From an uncultured Eggerthella sp. (GTDB lineage: Bacteria > Actinomycetota > Coriobacteriia > Coriobacteriales > Eggerthellaceae), in contig CAUHNN010000006.1 in NCBI GenBank assembly GCA_959607715.1, forward strand, positions 33,581 to 97,580: 64,000 nt of DNA. Direction: 5' to 3'. Below the pieces are notes generated by a model that made no database searches, was not told the origin of the DNA, and was given only the letters and a program-made list of their open reading frames with translations. Positions 17,012-25,330 of the stretch are shown in pieces. Every line of letters starts with the position of its first letter. The stretch's first letter is position 1. Made by a program: the position numbers and the translations under genes.

Positions 17012-17488
17012 CTACTTCACGACGAGAACAGGGATCTCCGCTTCGCGAAGCACGCCGTAGCTCACTGATCCGATAGCGCCGCGGATCGCACCGAGTCCGC
17101 GCGATCCCATGACGATGACGTCGCAATCGTAGTGCTTCGCGGCGTCGATGATGGTCTCGATGGTGTAGATGCCGAAGACCACTTCAGCGGTCAGCTCGCC
17201 GTTGAAGTTCTCGACGAGCGAAGCGATGTTGCTTTGAAGCTCTTCGTCGTCCGCTTCGTTGCGCTGCTCGACGAGCGTTGCGAAATCGGCTTGCGAAACG
17301 GTCGAGACGCCCATGCCGAATCCAGTTTGGTTGATGCTGCTGTAGACGAGGTCTTGCGGCGGAGCGGCCACCTTTACCACATGGATGACGGCGTCGGGCG
17401 CGTCTTGCGCCAGCGTCAGTGCCTCGCCGAGAGCATGCTGGGCATGCTCGGAATCGTCATACGGCACGAGGATGTTCTTGAACCCCAT
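17012..17488 (-). CDS. Universal stress protein (UspA family)
   Basis: 158 aa, single Usp domain. The N-terminal strand KNILVPYDDSEHA carries the first Asp of the ATP site, and the C-terminal GSRGLGAIRGAIGS matches the G-x2-G-x9-G-S nucleotide-binding signature, so it probably binds ATP. Usp proteins are induced under starvation and other stress; the precise role is unknown. It is transcribed alone, divergently from the his operon. Confidence 0.9.
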   Translation of the reverse strand: MGFKNILVPYDDSEHAQHALGEALTLAQDAPDAVIHVVKVAAPPQDLVYSSINQTGFGMGVSTVSQADFATLVEQRNEADDEELQSNIASLVENFNGELTAEVVFGIYTIETIIDAAKHYDCDVIVMGSRGLGAIRGAIGSVSYGVLREAEIPVLVVK

Positions 17489-17839
17489 ATGATCGCCCCC
17501 TCAGGCTCCTGTGTGTAGCATTCATTATACGCTGAACGTGTTATAGGCGTTGCGCGATGGTAGTCTTTTCCTGCTGATCAAGGCGTTTTGCGCGGGCTCG
17601 GCCGTTTTCGTGAAGAAACGCTGAAATACTAATCGCTTTATCGCTCTACTGTGCTAAAGTATCTCACCACGAGGGTGCGGCCTCTGCGGTAAAAGGTTCT
17701 TGCGTCGGGCCTCGTTGCCGCAGATGGCTCAAGGTGGTAAAAAAGCACTGGGCTGGCGTTGCGGATTCTCGATCTTCGCTACGCCGATCGTGATCGAATG
17801 GCCGGCATCGCATGCGCGGTGCGGGCGGGAAGAAGGCAC
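17489..17839. other. 351-bp divergent intergenic region upstream of the his operon
   Basis: No gene is supported here. The part nearest usp is AT-richer and should hold both divergent promoters. From about 17668 to 17724 the sequence can fold in two competing ways: ACGAGG pairs with CCTCGT, or CTGCGG pairs with CCGCAG. That is the kind of alternative pairing seen in attenuators. AAGGTGGTAA at 17730 resembles a T-box core but is not followed by ACCGCG or a terminator. A structured his leader is therefore possible but unproven. Confidence 0.35.
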
Positions 17840-19546
17840 ATGAACTACGTCACACCAATCGGCTTTCGCGACGTGATGAGCGAAGAGGCTCTCGTTCGCG
17901 AAGAGCTCACGGCTCGGGTGCGCCGCTGTTTCGCGGAGCGGGGTTATCGTCCCGTCGAAACCCCGACGCTTGAAGTCCTCGACGTAATGGAGGCGGGCGG
18001 CCATGTTCCCGAAGCTCCCTTCAAGTTCTTCGATTCCCACGGCGATCTGCTGGCGATGCGCCCCGACGTGACCATACAGATCGCCCGCATGTGCGCAACG
18101 CGCGCCGAAACCGTCGCCGAGCCGCTGCGGCTGCGCTATACGCAGCGTGTTTTCCGCGAGAAATCGGCCGAGGCTGCTGCGCGTGAATTGACCCAGTGCG
18201 GTGCCGAATGCATCGGCGCCCCGGCCGAGCAGGCCGACGTCGAGCTCGTGGCGCTTTTCGCGCGTGCTCTCGAAGAATGCGGTTTGACCTCGTTCACTAT
18301 TGCGCTGGGCTCGGCGGGCGTCTTGCGCGGCCTGCTTGATGCCAGTGGCGCTTCGGCCCAGTGGCAGTCCGCCGTTCTCGAGGCCTACCACACTTCCAAC
18401 TTCGTCTACCTGGGAGAACTCGTCGACGCTGCCTGCTCGCGTCCTCCGCGCGGTGGTGACGCGGTTCTTTCCTTCGCTCTGACCGATCCGGCCATATTCG
18501 ACCCCGGTGCGGTCGATGCTTCGGTGGCCGAGGCCATTTTCGAGTTGCCGCGTCTGCGCGGTGGCCGCGCGGCCCTTTCCGATGTGCGCGCGCTTCTCGA
18601 GCCGCTTGGCTGCGTCGAAGCCGTTGATGAACTCGAGGCCGTTTACAACGCCCTATCCGATCAGGGCCTCGAGAACCGTCTGCTGATCGACTTCTCGGTC
18701 ATGAGCTCCTTTGACTATTACACCGGCCTCGTTTTCGAGGCATACGCTCCCGGGTTGGGGGCGCCCTTGGGCGGCGGCGGGCGCTATGACAACCTGCTTG
18801 CCTCCTACGGCGCCGCCGACGTCCCGGCGGCTGGATTCGCGTTCTACCTCGAGCAGGTCATGGCCGCGCTCACCTCGTCCCTTGAGGCGGACGAAGGGGA
18901 AGGCGTGCGTCCGCTGCGCATCGCGGTTCCGAAGGGCTCTTTGAAAGACGACGCCATCGCTGCGCTCGAAGGCGCCGGCCTCGACGTGGACGGCCTCGCC
19001 GATGCGGGTCGCACGCTCATGCTGCGCAACGGGGATGTCGAGTACCTGATCGTCCGCCCGACCGACGCCCCCGTCTTCGTTGCGCTCGGCGCCGCCGACT
19101 GCGGTATCTGCGGCGAGGATTCCCTGATCGAGGCCGATCCCGATGTCGTCGAGCTCGTCGATCTCGCTTTCGGCGGGTGCCGTTTCGTCGTCGCGGAATC
19201 GGCGGGGACCACCGAAGCGGTCGAGGAGCGCTATCGCAAGCTCGGCGCTATTCGCGTGGCCACGAAATACCCCAACATCACGCGTGCGTATTACGCGAAG
19301 ATCGGCATGCCGGTCCAGATCGTCAAGCTCCATGGCAACATCGAGCTTGCCCCCATTACGGGCATGGCCGAGCGCATCGTCGACATCACGGCGACGGGAA
19401 CGACGCTGCGTGAGAACAACCTGGTGGTGGTCGACGACGTGCTCGCATCGACGGCGCGCTTCTTCGCCAACCCCTGCTCGTATCGAACCAATCCCCGCGT
19501 GGCCGCCCTGGCCGACGCGCTTTACGCAAACGCTAAGGAGAACTAG
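17840..19546 (+). CDS. hisZG: Fused HisZ-HisG, ATP phosphoribosyltransferase
   Basis: 568 aa. Residues 1 to about 350 are a HisZ (HisRS-like regulatory) domain with class II synthetase motifs (RPDVTIQIAR, R-YTQRVFRE, and GGGGRYDNL), and it lacks the anticodon-binding domain. Residues from about 357 (LRIAVPKGSL) to 568 are a short-form HisG of about 210 aa with the PRPP loop DITATGTTLREN. Short HisG lacks its own regulatory domain and needs HisZ, normally a separate protein; here both are in one chain. It performs the first committed step, ATP plus PRPP to phosphoribosyl-ATP. ATG 17840 gives the canonical HisZ start (NYVTPIGFRDV). It is 2 nt from hisD. Confidence 0.9.
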   Translation: MNYVTPIGFRDVMSEEALVREELTARVRRCFAERGYRPVETPTLEVLDVMEAGGHVPEAPFKFFDSHGDLLAMRPDVTIQIARMCATRAETVAEPLRLRYTQRVFREKSAEAAARELTQCGAECIGAPAEQADVELVALFARALEECGLTSFTIALGSAGVLRGLLDASGASAQWQSAVLEAYHTSNFVYLGELVDAACSRPPRGGDAVLSFALTDPAIFDPGAVDASVAEAIFELPRLRGGRAALSDVRALLEPLGCVEAVDELEAVYNALSDQGLENRLLIDFSVMSSFDYYTGLVFEAYAPGLGAPLGGGGRYDNLLASYGAADVPAAGFAFYLEQVMAALTSSLEADEGEGVRPLRIAVPKGSLKDDAIAALEGAGLDVDGLADAGRTLMLRNGDVEYLIVRPTDAPVFVALGAADCGICGEDSLIEADPDVVELVDLAFGGCRFVVAESAGTTEAVEERYRKLGAIRVATKYPNITRAYYAKIGMPVQIVKLHGNIELAPITGMAERIVDITATGTTLRENNLVVVDDVLASTARFFANPCSYRTNPRVAALADALYANAKEN

Positions 19547-19548
19547 CC

Positions 19549-20886
19549 ATGAGAAGAATAGAGTTGGCCCCCGGTCAGGCGTTCGATAAAGACATGCTCG
19601 AGCGCCCCGGCGCCTTCAACGCCGGGGCCCTCGCCGCCGCGACGTCCATCGTCGCCGACGTCAGGGAGCGCGGCGACGAGGCCCTTCGCGAATACACGGC
19701 GCGCTTCGACGGCGTCGAGATCGAGGAGTTCCGCGTGTCCGATGCCGCTATCGACGAAGCGCTCTCTCGCGTCGATCCGAAGGTCGCCGCCGCCATCAAC
19801 CGCGCCGCCGAGCAGATCCGCGATTTCCACGAGCGCCAGAAGCAGCAGGGCTGGTTTACCCTGCGCGAAGACGGCGCGCTCGTCGGCGCGAAGGTCACCC
19901 CGCTCGATTCCGTCGGCATCTACGTGCCCGGTGGACGCGCGCTCTATCCTTCATCGGTGCTGATGAACGCCGTTCCCGCAAGCGTCGCAGGCGTTGAGCG
20001 CATCGTGTGCGTGACGCCGCCGACCAAGGACGGCACGCTCGACCCCGCCATCATCGAGGCCTGCCGCGTTGCGGGCGTCACCGAGATCTACGCTGTCGGC
20101 GGTGCCCAGGCTATCGGCGCGCTTGCCTACGGTACCGAGTCGATCGAGCCCGTCGACAAGATCACCGGCCCGGGCAACGCCTTCGTCGCTGCAGCGAAGA
20201 AGCTCGTCTCGGGCGACGTGGGCATCGACATGATCGCCGGTCCTTCCGAGGTGTGCGTCGTCGCAGACGAGACGGCCGCCCCTGAGCTGGTCGCCATCGA
20301 CCTCATGGCCCAGGCCGAGCACGATCCGCTTGCAAGCTGCTATCTCGTCACCTTCTCCGCCTCGTATGCCGACGAGGTGGAGGCGGCCATCGCTCGCCAC
20401 ATGGATGGCTCCACGCGCGCCGAGATCACCACGGCGTCCTTAAGCGACAAGGGCCTCGTCATCGTCTGTCCCGACAGGGCAAGCGCCATCGACACGGTGA
20501 ACGTGATCGCCCCCGAGCACCTCGAGCTGCACCTTCCCGACGCCATGGACCTCTTGGGGTCGATCCGCCACGCGGGTGCCATCTTCATGGGCGAGTGGAC
20601 CCCCGAAGCCGTCGGCGACTACGTCGCGGGTCCGAACCACACGCTTCCCACCGGGGGAACGGCGCGCTTCTCCAGCCCGCTTTCGGTCGACGAGTTCGTG
20701 AAGAAGTCGAGCGTTATCCAGTATTCGCCCGCTGCCCTCATCCGCGATTCGGAGGCAATCATCACGCTTGCCGATCACGAGGGACTGTGGGCCCACGCCC
20801 AAAGCGTGCGCCTTCGCCGTGAGCTCGTCGAGCGCGCTTTCGCTGCCAAGGGCGAGGCCCGATCTGGCGCAACGGGGGCGAAGTGA
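19549..20886 (+). CDS. hisD: Histidinol dehydrogenase
   Basis: 445 aa. The family blocks are intact: VPGGRALYPSSVLM, GPGN-FVAAAKK, GPSEVCVVAD, the zinc ligands Gln and His in MAQAEHDP, the Asp in VGDYVAGPNHTLPT and the C-terminal His in EGLWAHAQSV. It oxidises histidinol to histidine in two NAD-dependent steps, the last of the pathway. AAGGAG lies 8 nt upstream, inside the end of hisZG, so it is co-translated with it. Confidence 0.96.
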   Translation: MRRIELAPGQAFDKDMLERPGAFNAGALAAATSIVADVRERGDEALREYTARFDGVEIEEFRVSDAAIDEALSRVDPKVAAAINRAAEQIRDFHERQKQQGWFTLREDGALVGAKVTPLDSVGIYVPGGRALYPSSVLMNAVPASVAGVERIVCVTPPTKDGTLDPAIIEACRVAGVTEIYAVGGAQAIGALAYGTESIEPVDKITGPGNAFVAAAKKLVSGDVGIDMIAGPSEVCVVADETAAPELVAIDLMAQAEHDPLASCYLVTFSASYADEVEAAIARHMDGSTRAEITTASLSDKGLVIVCPDRASAIDTVNVIAPEHLELHLPDAMDLLGSIRHAGAIFMGEWTPEAVGDYVAGPNHTLPTGGTARFSSPLSVDEFVKKSSVIQYSPAALIRDSEAIITLADHEGLWAHAQSVRLRRELVERAFAAKGEARSGATGAK

Positions 20887-20889
20887 TCG

Positions 20890-21963
20890 ATGCGAAGCGT
20901 ACGTTCCTCGCAGCCTGCCTTGGAGGGGATCGAGCCCTACGATCCGAAGTATCTGCCGGCCGATGCCCTCATGTCGGCCAACGAGAATCCCGAAAACGTT
21001 CCCGCTCTCGTCCTCGATGAAATCGAGCGCGCCGTTCGCTCCCTGGCTTTCAACCGCTATCCCGACCCGCTTGCCAACGAGCTGCGCGACCTTATCGCGC
21101 AGGAGAACGGCCTTGCGCGTGAAAACGTGCTCATCGGCAACGGCGGCGACGAGCTTCTGTTCGATATTGCGCTCGCCTGGGGAGGCCCCGGCAGGACGTT
21201 TCTGAACGTGCCGCCCACCTTCTCGGTCTACGAGGCGAATGCGCGCTTGACGGGAACGACCACGGTCAACATCGCCAGACGCGCCGATTGCACGATCGAC
21301 GAAGAGGCCGTCCTTACGCGTGTTGGCACTGGCGACGTCGACTACCTCATCATCACGAGCCCCAACAACCCCACGGGCGATTTGGCCGGGAGGGAGTTTC
21401 TCCGTCGACTGCTCGAAGCGACCGATGCCCTCGTCGTCGTCGATGAGGCGTACTTCGAGTTCGCGGGCGTCACCATGGTCGACTGTCTCGAGCGCTTCGA
21501 GAACCTGCTGATCCTGCGCACCTTCTCGAAGGCTTACAGCCTGGCGGGCGTGCGCTTGGGCTACCTCCTCGGTTCCGAGCGCGTCATCCGCGAGCTCATC
21601 AAGGTTCGCCAGCCTTATTCGGTCGACGCCGTTTCCCAAGCCATCGGCTGCGCGGTGTGCCGCAACCGCGACCTGTTCGCACCCGGCATCGCGCTCATCG
21701 TCGAGGAGCGGGATCGCCTGGCTGCCCGCTTGCGTTCGCTGCCGGGGGTCGAGGTGCACGATTCCGCGGCCAACTACCTTTTGGCCCGCATTCCCGAGGC
21801 AAGCAGCGTGTGGGAAAGCCTCTATGAGCGAGGTGTCCTTGTGCGCGACTTCTCTCGTGCGGCTGGTTTGGAGGGCTGCCTGCGCATCTCGGTCGGCTCT
21901 CCCGAGGAGAACGACAGGTTCATCGAGGCCCTTTCGGCCATTCTGAACGGAACAGGAGCGTAG
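20890..21963 (+). CDS. hisC: Histidinol-phosphate aminotransferase
   Basis: 357 aa, PLP fold-type I. Visible are LSPN-type loop ITSPNNPTGD, DEAYFEF and the PLP-binding lysine in FSKAYSLAGVRLGY. It transfers an amino group from glutamate to imidazole-acetol phosphate. The ATG lies 3 nt after the hisD stop codon, and hisB starts 3 nt after this gene, so the three are tightly packed. The start at 20890 gives a family-typical N-terminus (PYDPKYLPADALMSANENP). Confidence 0.94.
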   Translation: MRSVRSSQPALEGIEPYDPKYLPADALMSANENPENVPALVLDEIERAVRSLAFNRYPDPLANELRDLIAQENGLARENVLIGNGGDELLFDIALAWGGPGRTFLNVPPTFSVYEANARLTGTTTVNIARRADCTIDEEAVLTRVGTGDVDYLIITSPNNPTGDLAGREFLRRLLEATDALVVVDEAYFEFAGVTMVDCLERFENLLILRTFSKAYSLAGVRLGYLLGSERVIRELIKVRQPYSVDAVSQAIGCAVCRNRDLFAPGIALIVEERDRLAARLRSLPGVEVHDSAANYLLARIPEASSVWESLYERGVLVRDFSRAAGLEGCLRISVGSPEENDRFIEALSAILNGTGA

Positions 21964-21966
21964 ACG

Positions 21967-22566
21967 ATGAGCGAACGGAAAAGAACCGCGCAGCTTTCGC
22001 GCACCACCAAGGAAACCGACATCGCCCTTTCCGTCGACATCGACGGGTCGGGTGAAGTCGCCGTTGATACCGGCGTGCCGTTTTTCGACCATATGCTCGA
22101 CGCGTTTGGCCGCCATGGCCTTTTCGACCTAGATGTGAAGGCTTCCGGCGACATCGACGTCGACGCCCACCACACGGTCGAGGACGTGGGCATCGTGCTC
22201 GGTCGCGCTTTCCTCGAGGCGATGGGCGAAAAACGCGGTGTGAATCGTTTCGGCCAGCGCTTGTTGCCCATGGACGAGACACTCGTTCTCGCTGCGCTCG
22301 ATCTTTCGGGCCGCGGCCAGCTCCACTGGGATGTCGACCTCCCGCCGGTGATGCTCGGAACCTTCGAGGCGTCGCTTGCCAAGGAGTTCTTCATCGCCTT
22401 CGCCACCAACGCCCAGGTGACGCTCCACGTTCGTTTGATCGCCGGGGAAAACGCCCACCACATCATCGAAGCGTGCTTCAAGGCCGTTGGACGCGCCCTG
22501 TGCGAGGCGCTTGAATGCAACGAGCGCCTTGGCGGAGCCCTCCCGAGCACGAAGGGAAGCCTATGA
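21967..22566 (+). CDS. hisB: Imidazoleglycerol-phosphate dehydratase
   Basis: 199 aa, the monofunctional form without the N-terminal phosphatase domain of enteric HisB. The two manganese-binding repeats are present: FFDHMLD with DAHHTVEDVGI in the first half, and AHHIIEACFKA in the second. It dehydrates IGP to imidazole-acetol phosphate. The last codons overlap hisH by 4 nt (ATGA). No histidinol-phosphate phosphatase is fused or adjacent, so that step must be encoded elsewhere. Confidence 0.95.
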   Translation: MSERKRTAQLSRTTKETDIALSVDIDGSGEVAVDTGVPFFDHMLDAFGRHGLFDLDVKASGDIDVDAHHTVEDVGIVLGRAFLEAMGEKRGVNRFGQRLLPMDETLVLAALDLSGRGQLHWDVDLPPVMLGTFEASLAKEFFIAFATNAQVTLHVRLIAGENAHHIIEACFKAVGRALCEALECNERLGGALPSTKGSL

Positions 22567-23207
22567 TCGCCGTCGTAGACTACTGCAAAGGCAACCTCAA
22601 AAGCGTCGAGCGCGGTCTTGCCGCCGCAGGCGGGGATGCGCTCATCACCGATGATCCGGCGATCATCGCACGCGCCGACGCCATCGTCTTGCCGGGCGTG
22701 GGGGCGTTCACCGACGCCGCGGACACGATGGCCAAGACCGGTCAGCGTGAAGCGATCCGCGCCGCCATCGATGCGGGCAAGCCGTTTCTCGGCATCTGCC
22801 TCGGCGAGCACCTTCTGTTCGAGCAGGGCGTCGAAGGGGCGAGTGATGCGAAGGATCTTCCCCAGGGGCTCGGTGTGCTTCCGGGCACGGTCGTGCGCAT
22901 GCCTTCGGAAAACGCGATGAATGAGCCGTTCAAGGTCCCCCATGTGGGCTGGAACTCCATCGAGTTTTCGGCGGATACCGCCTGCCCTCTTCTCGAGGGA
23001 ATCGATCCGGGGGAGTACTTCTACTTCACCCATAGTTTCATCGCTCCCGAAACCCCGTTCACGGTGGCCACCACCACCCATTCGACCACGTTTCCCTGCG
23101 TGGTGCAGAAGGGCACCGCTTTCGGCGTCCAGTTCCACCCCGAGAAATCCTCCGATGCGGGAGCGAAGCTGTTGAAGAACTTCCTGCGCATCGTCGAAGG
23201 CCGATAA
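22563..23207 (+). CDS. hisH: IGP synthase glutamine amidotransferase subunit HisH
   Basis: 214 aa, class I glutamine amidotransferase. The nucleophile Cys lies in GICLGEHLLF and the His/Glu pair in GVQFHPEKSSDAG, so the triad is intact. Unusually, the nucleophile-elbow motif normally reads G-x-C-x-G-M-Q-L-L-F; here Met-Gln is replaced by Glu-His, which touches a residue that contacts the substrate glutamine. The ATG at 22563 overlaps the hisB stop (ATGA), and GAAGGG lies upstream. It delivers ammonia to HisF. Confidence 0.93.
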   Translation: MIAVVDYCKGNLKSVERGLAAAGGDALITDDPAIIARADAIVLPGVGAFTDAADTMAKTGQREAIRAAIDAGKPFLGICLGEHLLFEQGVEGASDAKDLPQGLGVLPGTVVRMPSENAMNEPFKVPHVGWNSIEFSADTACPLLEGIDPGEYFYFTHSFIAPETPFTVATTTHSTTFPCVVQKGTAFGVQFHPEKSSDAGAKLLKNFLRIVEGR

Positions 23208-23266
23208 TCCCGCAAGAACAACGATGGCCGCCTCGTGGGCGGCCGCAGCGACAGAGAGGCATACCC

Positions 23267-23998
23267 ATGGAATTGCTCCCCGCGATCGACATCCTCGACG
23301 GCAAGGCCGTGCGTCTGGCGAAAGGCGACTACGATGCCGTCACCGTGTACAACGACGACCCGGTCGAACAGGCGCGCGCTTTCGAGCGCATGGGCGCTCG
23401 GTGGATCCACGTCGTCGACCTGAATGGCGCTCGCAGCGGTATCCAGGAGAACCGCGACCAGGTGCGCCGCATCGTGATGGAGACCTCCCTCAAGGTCGAG
23501 GTGGGCGGTGGCGTGCGCAGTATGGAGGCGATCGCCGATTGGGCCGAGGCGGGGGCATCGCGCATCGTTCTCGGGACGGCGCTCGTGAAGAATCCCGCGT
23601 TCGCGCGCGAGGCAATCGAGCGCTACGGCGATTTGCTTGCTGCCGGCATCGACGCCCGTGACGGCGAGGTCGCCGTCGCAGGGTGGGAGAAGGGATCGGG
23701 GGTGAGCGCCGAAAAGCTTGCCCGCGAGATGGCCGATCTGGGGTATCGCCATATGGTCTACACCGACATCTCCCGCGACGGCATGCAGACCGGCATCGAC
23801 GCCGACGCCTATGCCCGCATGGCCGAGGTATTCGGCCATCCCGTCATCGCATCGGGCGGCGTGGCCGATCTTTCCGATGTCGAGCGACTCAGCCGGATCA
23901 GCGCGTGCATCGAGGGCATGATCGCCGGTCGCGCTGTGTACGAGGGGACCCTCGACGTCGAAGCCGCGCTCGAGCGCTGCGCGCAGACGCGCGGTTAG
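23267..23998 (+). CDS. hisA: ProFAR isomerase HisA
   Basis: 243 aa TIM barrel. The catalytic aspartates are seen in LLPAIDILDGKAVRL (general base) and AAGIDARDGEVAV (general acid), with the phosphate loops VGGGVRS and IASGGVADL. It opens the ribose ring of ProFAR to PRFAR. The barrel shows the two-fold symmetry shared with HisF. Some actinobacteria use this protein (PriA) for tryptophan synthesis too; nothing here decides that. It lies 59 nt after hisH in the same operon. Confidence 0.94.
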   Translation: MELLPAIDILDGKAVRLAKGDYDAVTVYNDDPVEQARAFERMGARWIHVVDLNGARSGIQENRDQVRRIVMETSLKVEVGGGVRSMEAIADWAEAGASRIVLGTALVKNPAFAREAIERYGDLLAAGIDARDGEVAVAGWEKGSGVSAEKLAREMADLGYRHMVYTDISRDGMQTGIDADAYARMAEVFGHPVIASGGVADLSDVERLSRISACIEGMIAGRAVYEGTLDVEAALERCAQTRG

Positions 23999-24029
23999 CC
24001 GCTTCGGTAGGGAAGGAGCGATCGAGATC

Positions 24030-24794
24030 ATGCTCACCAAACGAGTCATCCCCTGCATGGACGTCAAGGACGGGCGCGTGGTGAAGGGGGTCAACTTCGT
24101 CAACCTGCGCGATGCGGGCGACCCCATCGAATTGGCCCAGCGCTACGACGAGCAGCGTGCCGACGAGGTCGTGTTCCTCGACATCACCGCGACCCACGAG
24201 GGGCGCTCGACGACGATCGAGATGGCGAGCCGCGCAAGCGAGGAGCTCCATCTTCCGTATTGCGTCGGCGGGGGATTCCGCAGCGTCGCCGATATCAGGG
24301 AGATGATCGCCGCCGGTGCCGACAAGGTGTCGGTCAACTCCGCCGCGGTCAAGGACCCGTCGCTCATCACCGAAGCGGCACGCGCCTTCGGCACCCAGGC
24401 GATCCTGTGCGCCATCGACGCCAAGCAGGTGCCGGGCAACCCCAACAAGTGGGAAGTCTATGTGGCCGGCGGACGCACCAACACCGGGCTCGACGCGGTC
24501 GAGTGGGCGCGTGAAGCGGCCCGACGAGGCGCGGGCGAGATCCTTTTGACGAGCATGGACCGCGACGGAAGCAAGGACGGTTTCGACATTGCGCTGACGC
24601 GCGCCGTCGCTCGTGCGGTCAACATCCCCGTCATCGCATCGGGGGGAGTCGGCAAGCTCGAGCATTTCGCCGAGGGCATCATCGAGGGCGAAGCCGATGC
24701 GGTCCTTGCGGCGAGCGTGTTCCATTTCGGCGAATTGACCATTCGCGAGGTGAAGGAGTACCTGCGCTCTCAAGGCGTCGCCGTTCGCCTGTAG
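24030..24794 (+). CDS. hisF: IGP synthase cyclase subunit HisF
   Basis: 254 aa TIM barrel. Catalytic Asp residues are in IPCMDVKDGRVVKG and LCAIDAKQ, and the phosphate loops VGGGFRS and IASGGVGKLEH are present. It forms the imidazole ring from PRFAR with ammonia supplied by HisH, giving IGP and AICAR. GGAAGGAG lies about 10 nt before the ATG. It is the last gene of the tightly packed hisZG-D-C-B-H-A-F block; hisI follows after 176 nt. Confidence 0.96.
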   Translation: MLTKRVIPCMDVKDGRVVKGVNFVNLRDAGDPIELAQRYDEQRADEVVFLDITATHEGRSTTIEMASRASEELHLPYCVGGGFRSVADIREMIAAGADKVSVNSAAVKDPSLITEAARAFGTQAILCAIDAKQVPGNPNKWEVYVAGGRTNTGLDAVEWAREAARRGAGEILLTSMDRDGSKDGFDIALTRAVARAVNIPVIASGGVGKLEHFAEGIIEGEADAVLAASVFHFGELTIREVKEYLRSQGVAVRL

Positions 24795-24970
24795 CGCGCT
24801 GCGTCCATCTCGGTCGCGGTGCGTTTTTACGCGTCGGGGGATGATCGTGCCGAGTGCTTCGGCCTGCGGGGTGATTCTGCAGTTTACGCGGTTGGGCGTT
24901 ATCGCGCAGCCTGGATCGGCGCATGACGGGTAACATCGTTGAAATGGCTGGAAACGCGAAGGGATGGATT

Positions 24971-25321
24971 ATGTCGGATATCGATATCGAGCGCGATGAG
25001 CTCGACCTTGGCGACGTCGCCTTCAACGAGAAGGGGCTCGTCGCGTGCATCGTGCAGGACTGCGAGACGCGCGAGGTCCTTATGATGGCGTGGATGAACG
25101 AAGAGTCCCTTCGCCTGAGCGTCGAGCAGAAGACCACCTGGTTCTGGTCGCGCAGTCGCAAGAAGCTGTGGCGCAAAGGCGAGGAGTCGGGCAATATCCA
25201 GCAGTTGGTGGAGCTTCGCTATGACTGCGACGCCGATACCCTCCTCGCACTCGTGCGTCCTTCGGGCCCGGCTTGCCACACCGGTCAGACGAGCTGTTTT
25301 TACCGCTCTTTCGATCTGTAG
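24971..25321 (+). CDS. hisI: Phosphoribosyl-AMP cyclohydrolase
   Basis: 116 aa, HisI domain alone. The metal-binding motif CDADTLL and the C-terminal ACHTGQTSCFYR with the zinc cysteines are both visible. It hydrolyses phosphoribosyl-AMP to ProFAR. ATG 24971 is preferred (AAGGGA upstream); in-frame ATGs at 24923 and 24947 would only add a non-conserved tail. No phosphoribosyl-ATP pyrophosphohydrolase (hisE) is fused or adjacent, so hisE must lie elsewhere. The next gene (GTG start) begins 9 nt later. Confidence 0.92.
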   Translation: MSDIDIERDELDLGDVAFNEKGLVACIVQDCETREVLMMAWMNEESLRLSVEQKTTWFWSRSRKKLWRKGEESGNIQQLVELRYDCDADTLLALVRPSGPACHTGQTSCFYRSFDL

Positions 25322-25330
25322 GCGCGGGTC

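Noticed and set aside
15219..17126. Long minus-strand frame opposite the second symporter
   Set aside because: Low-complexity Arg/His/Asp-rich product typical of an antisense shadow in GC-rich DNA; the plus-strand symporter is clear.
17726..17745. T-box-like AAGGTGGTAA upstream of hisZG
   Set aside because: The following bases are not ACCGCG and no terminator hairpin with a T run follows, so a T-box is not supported.
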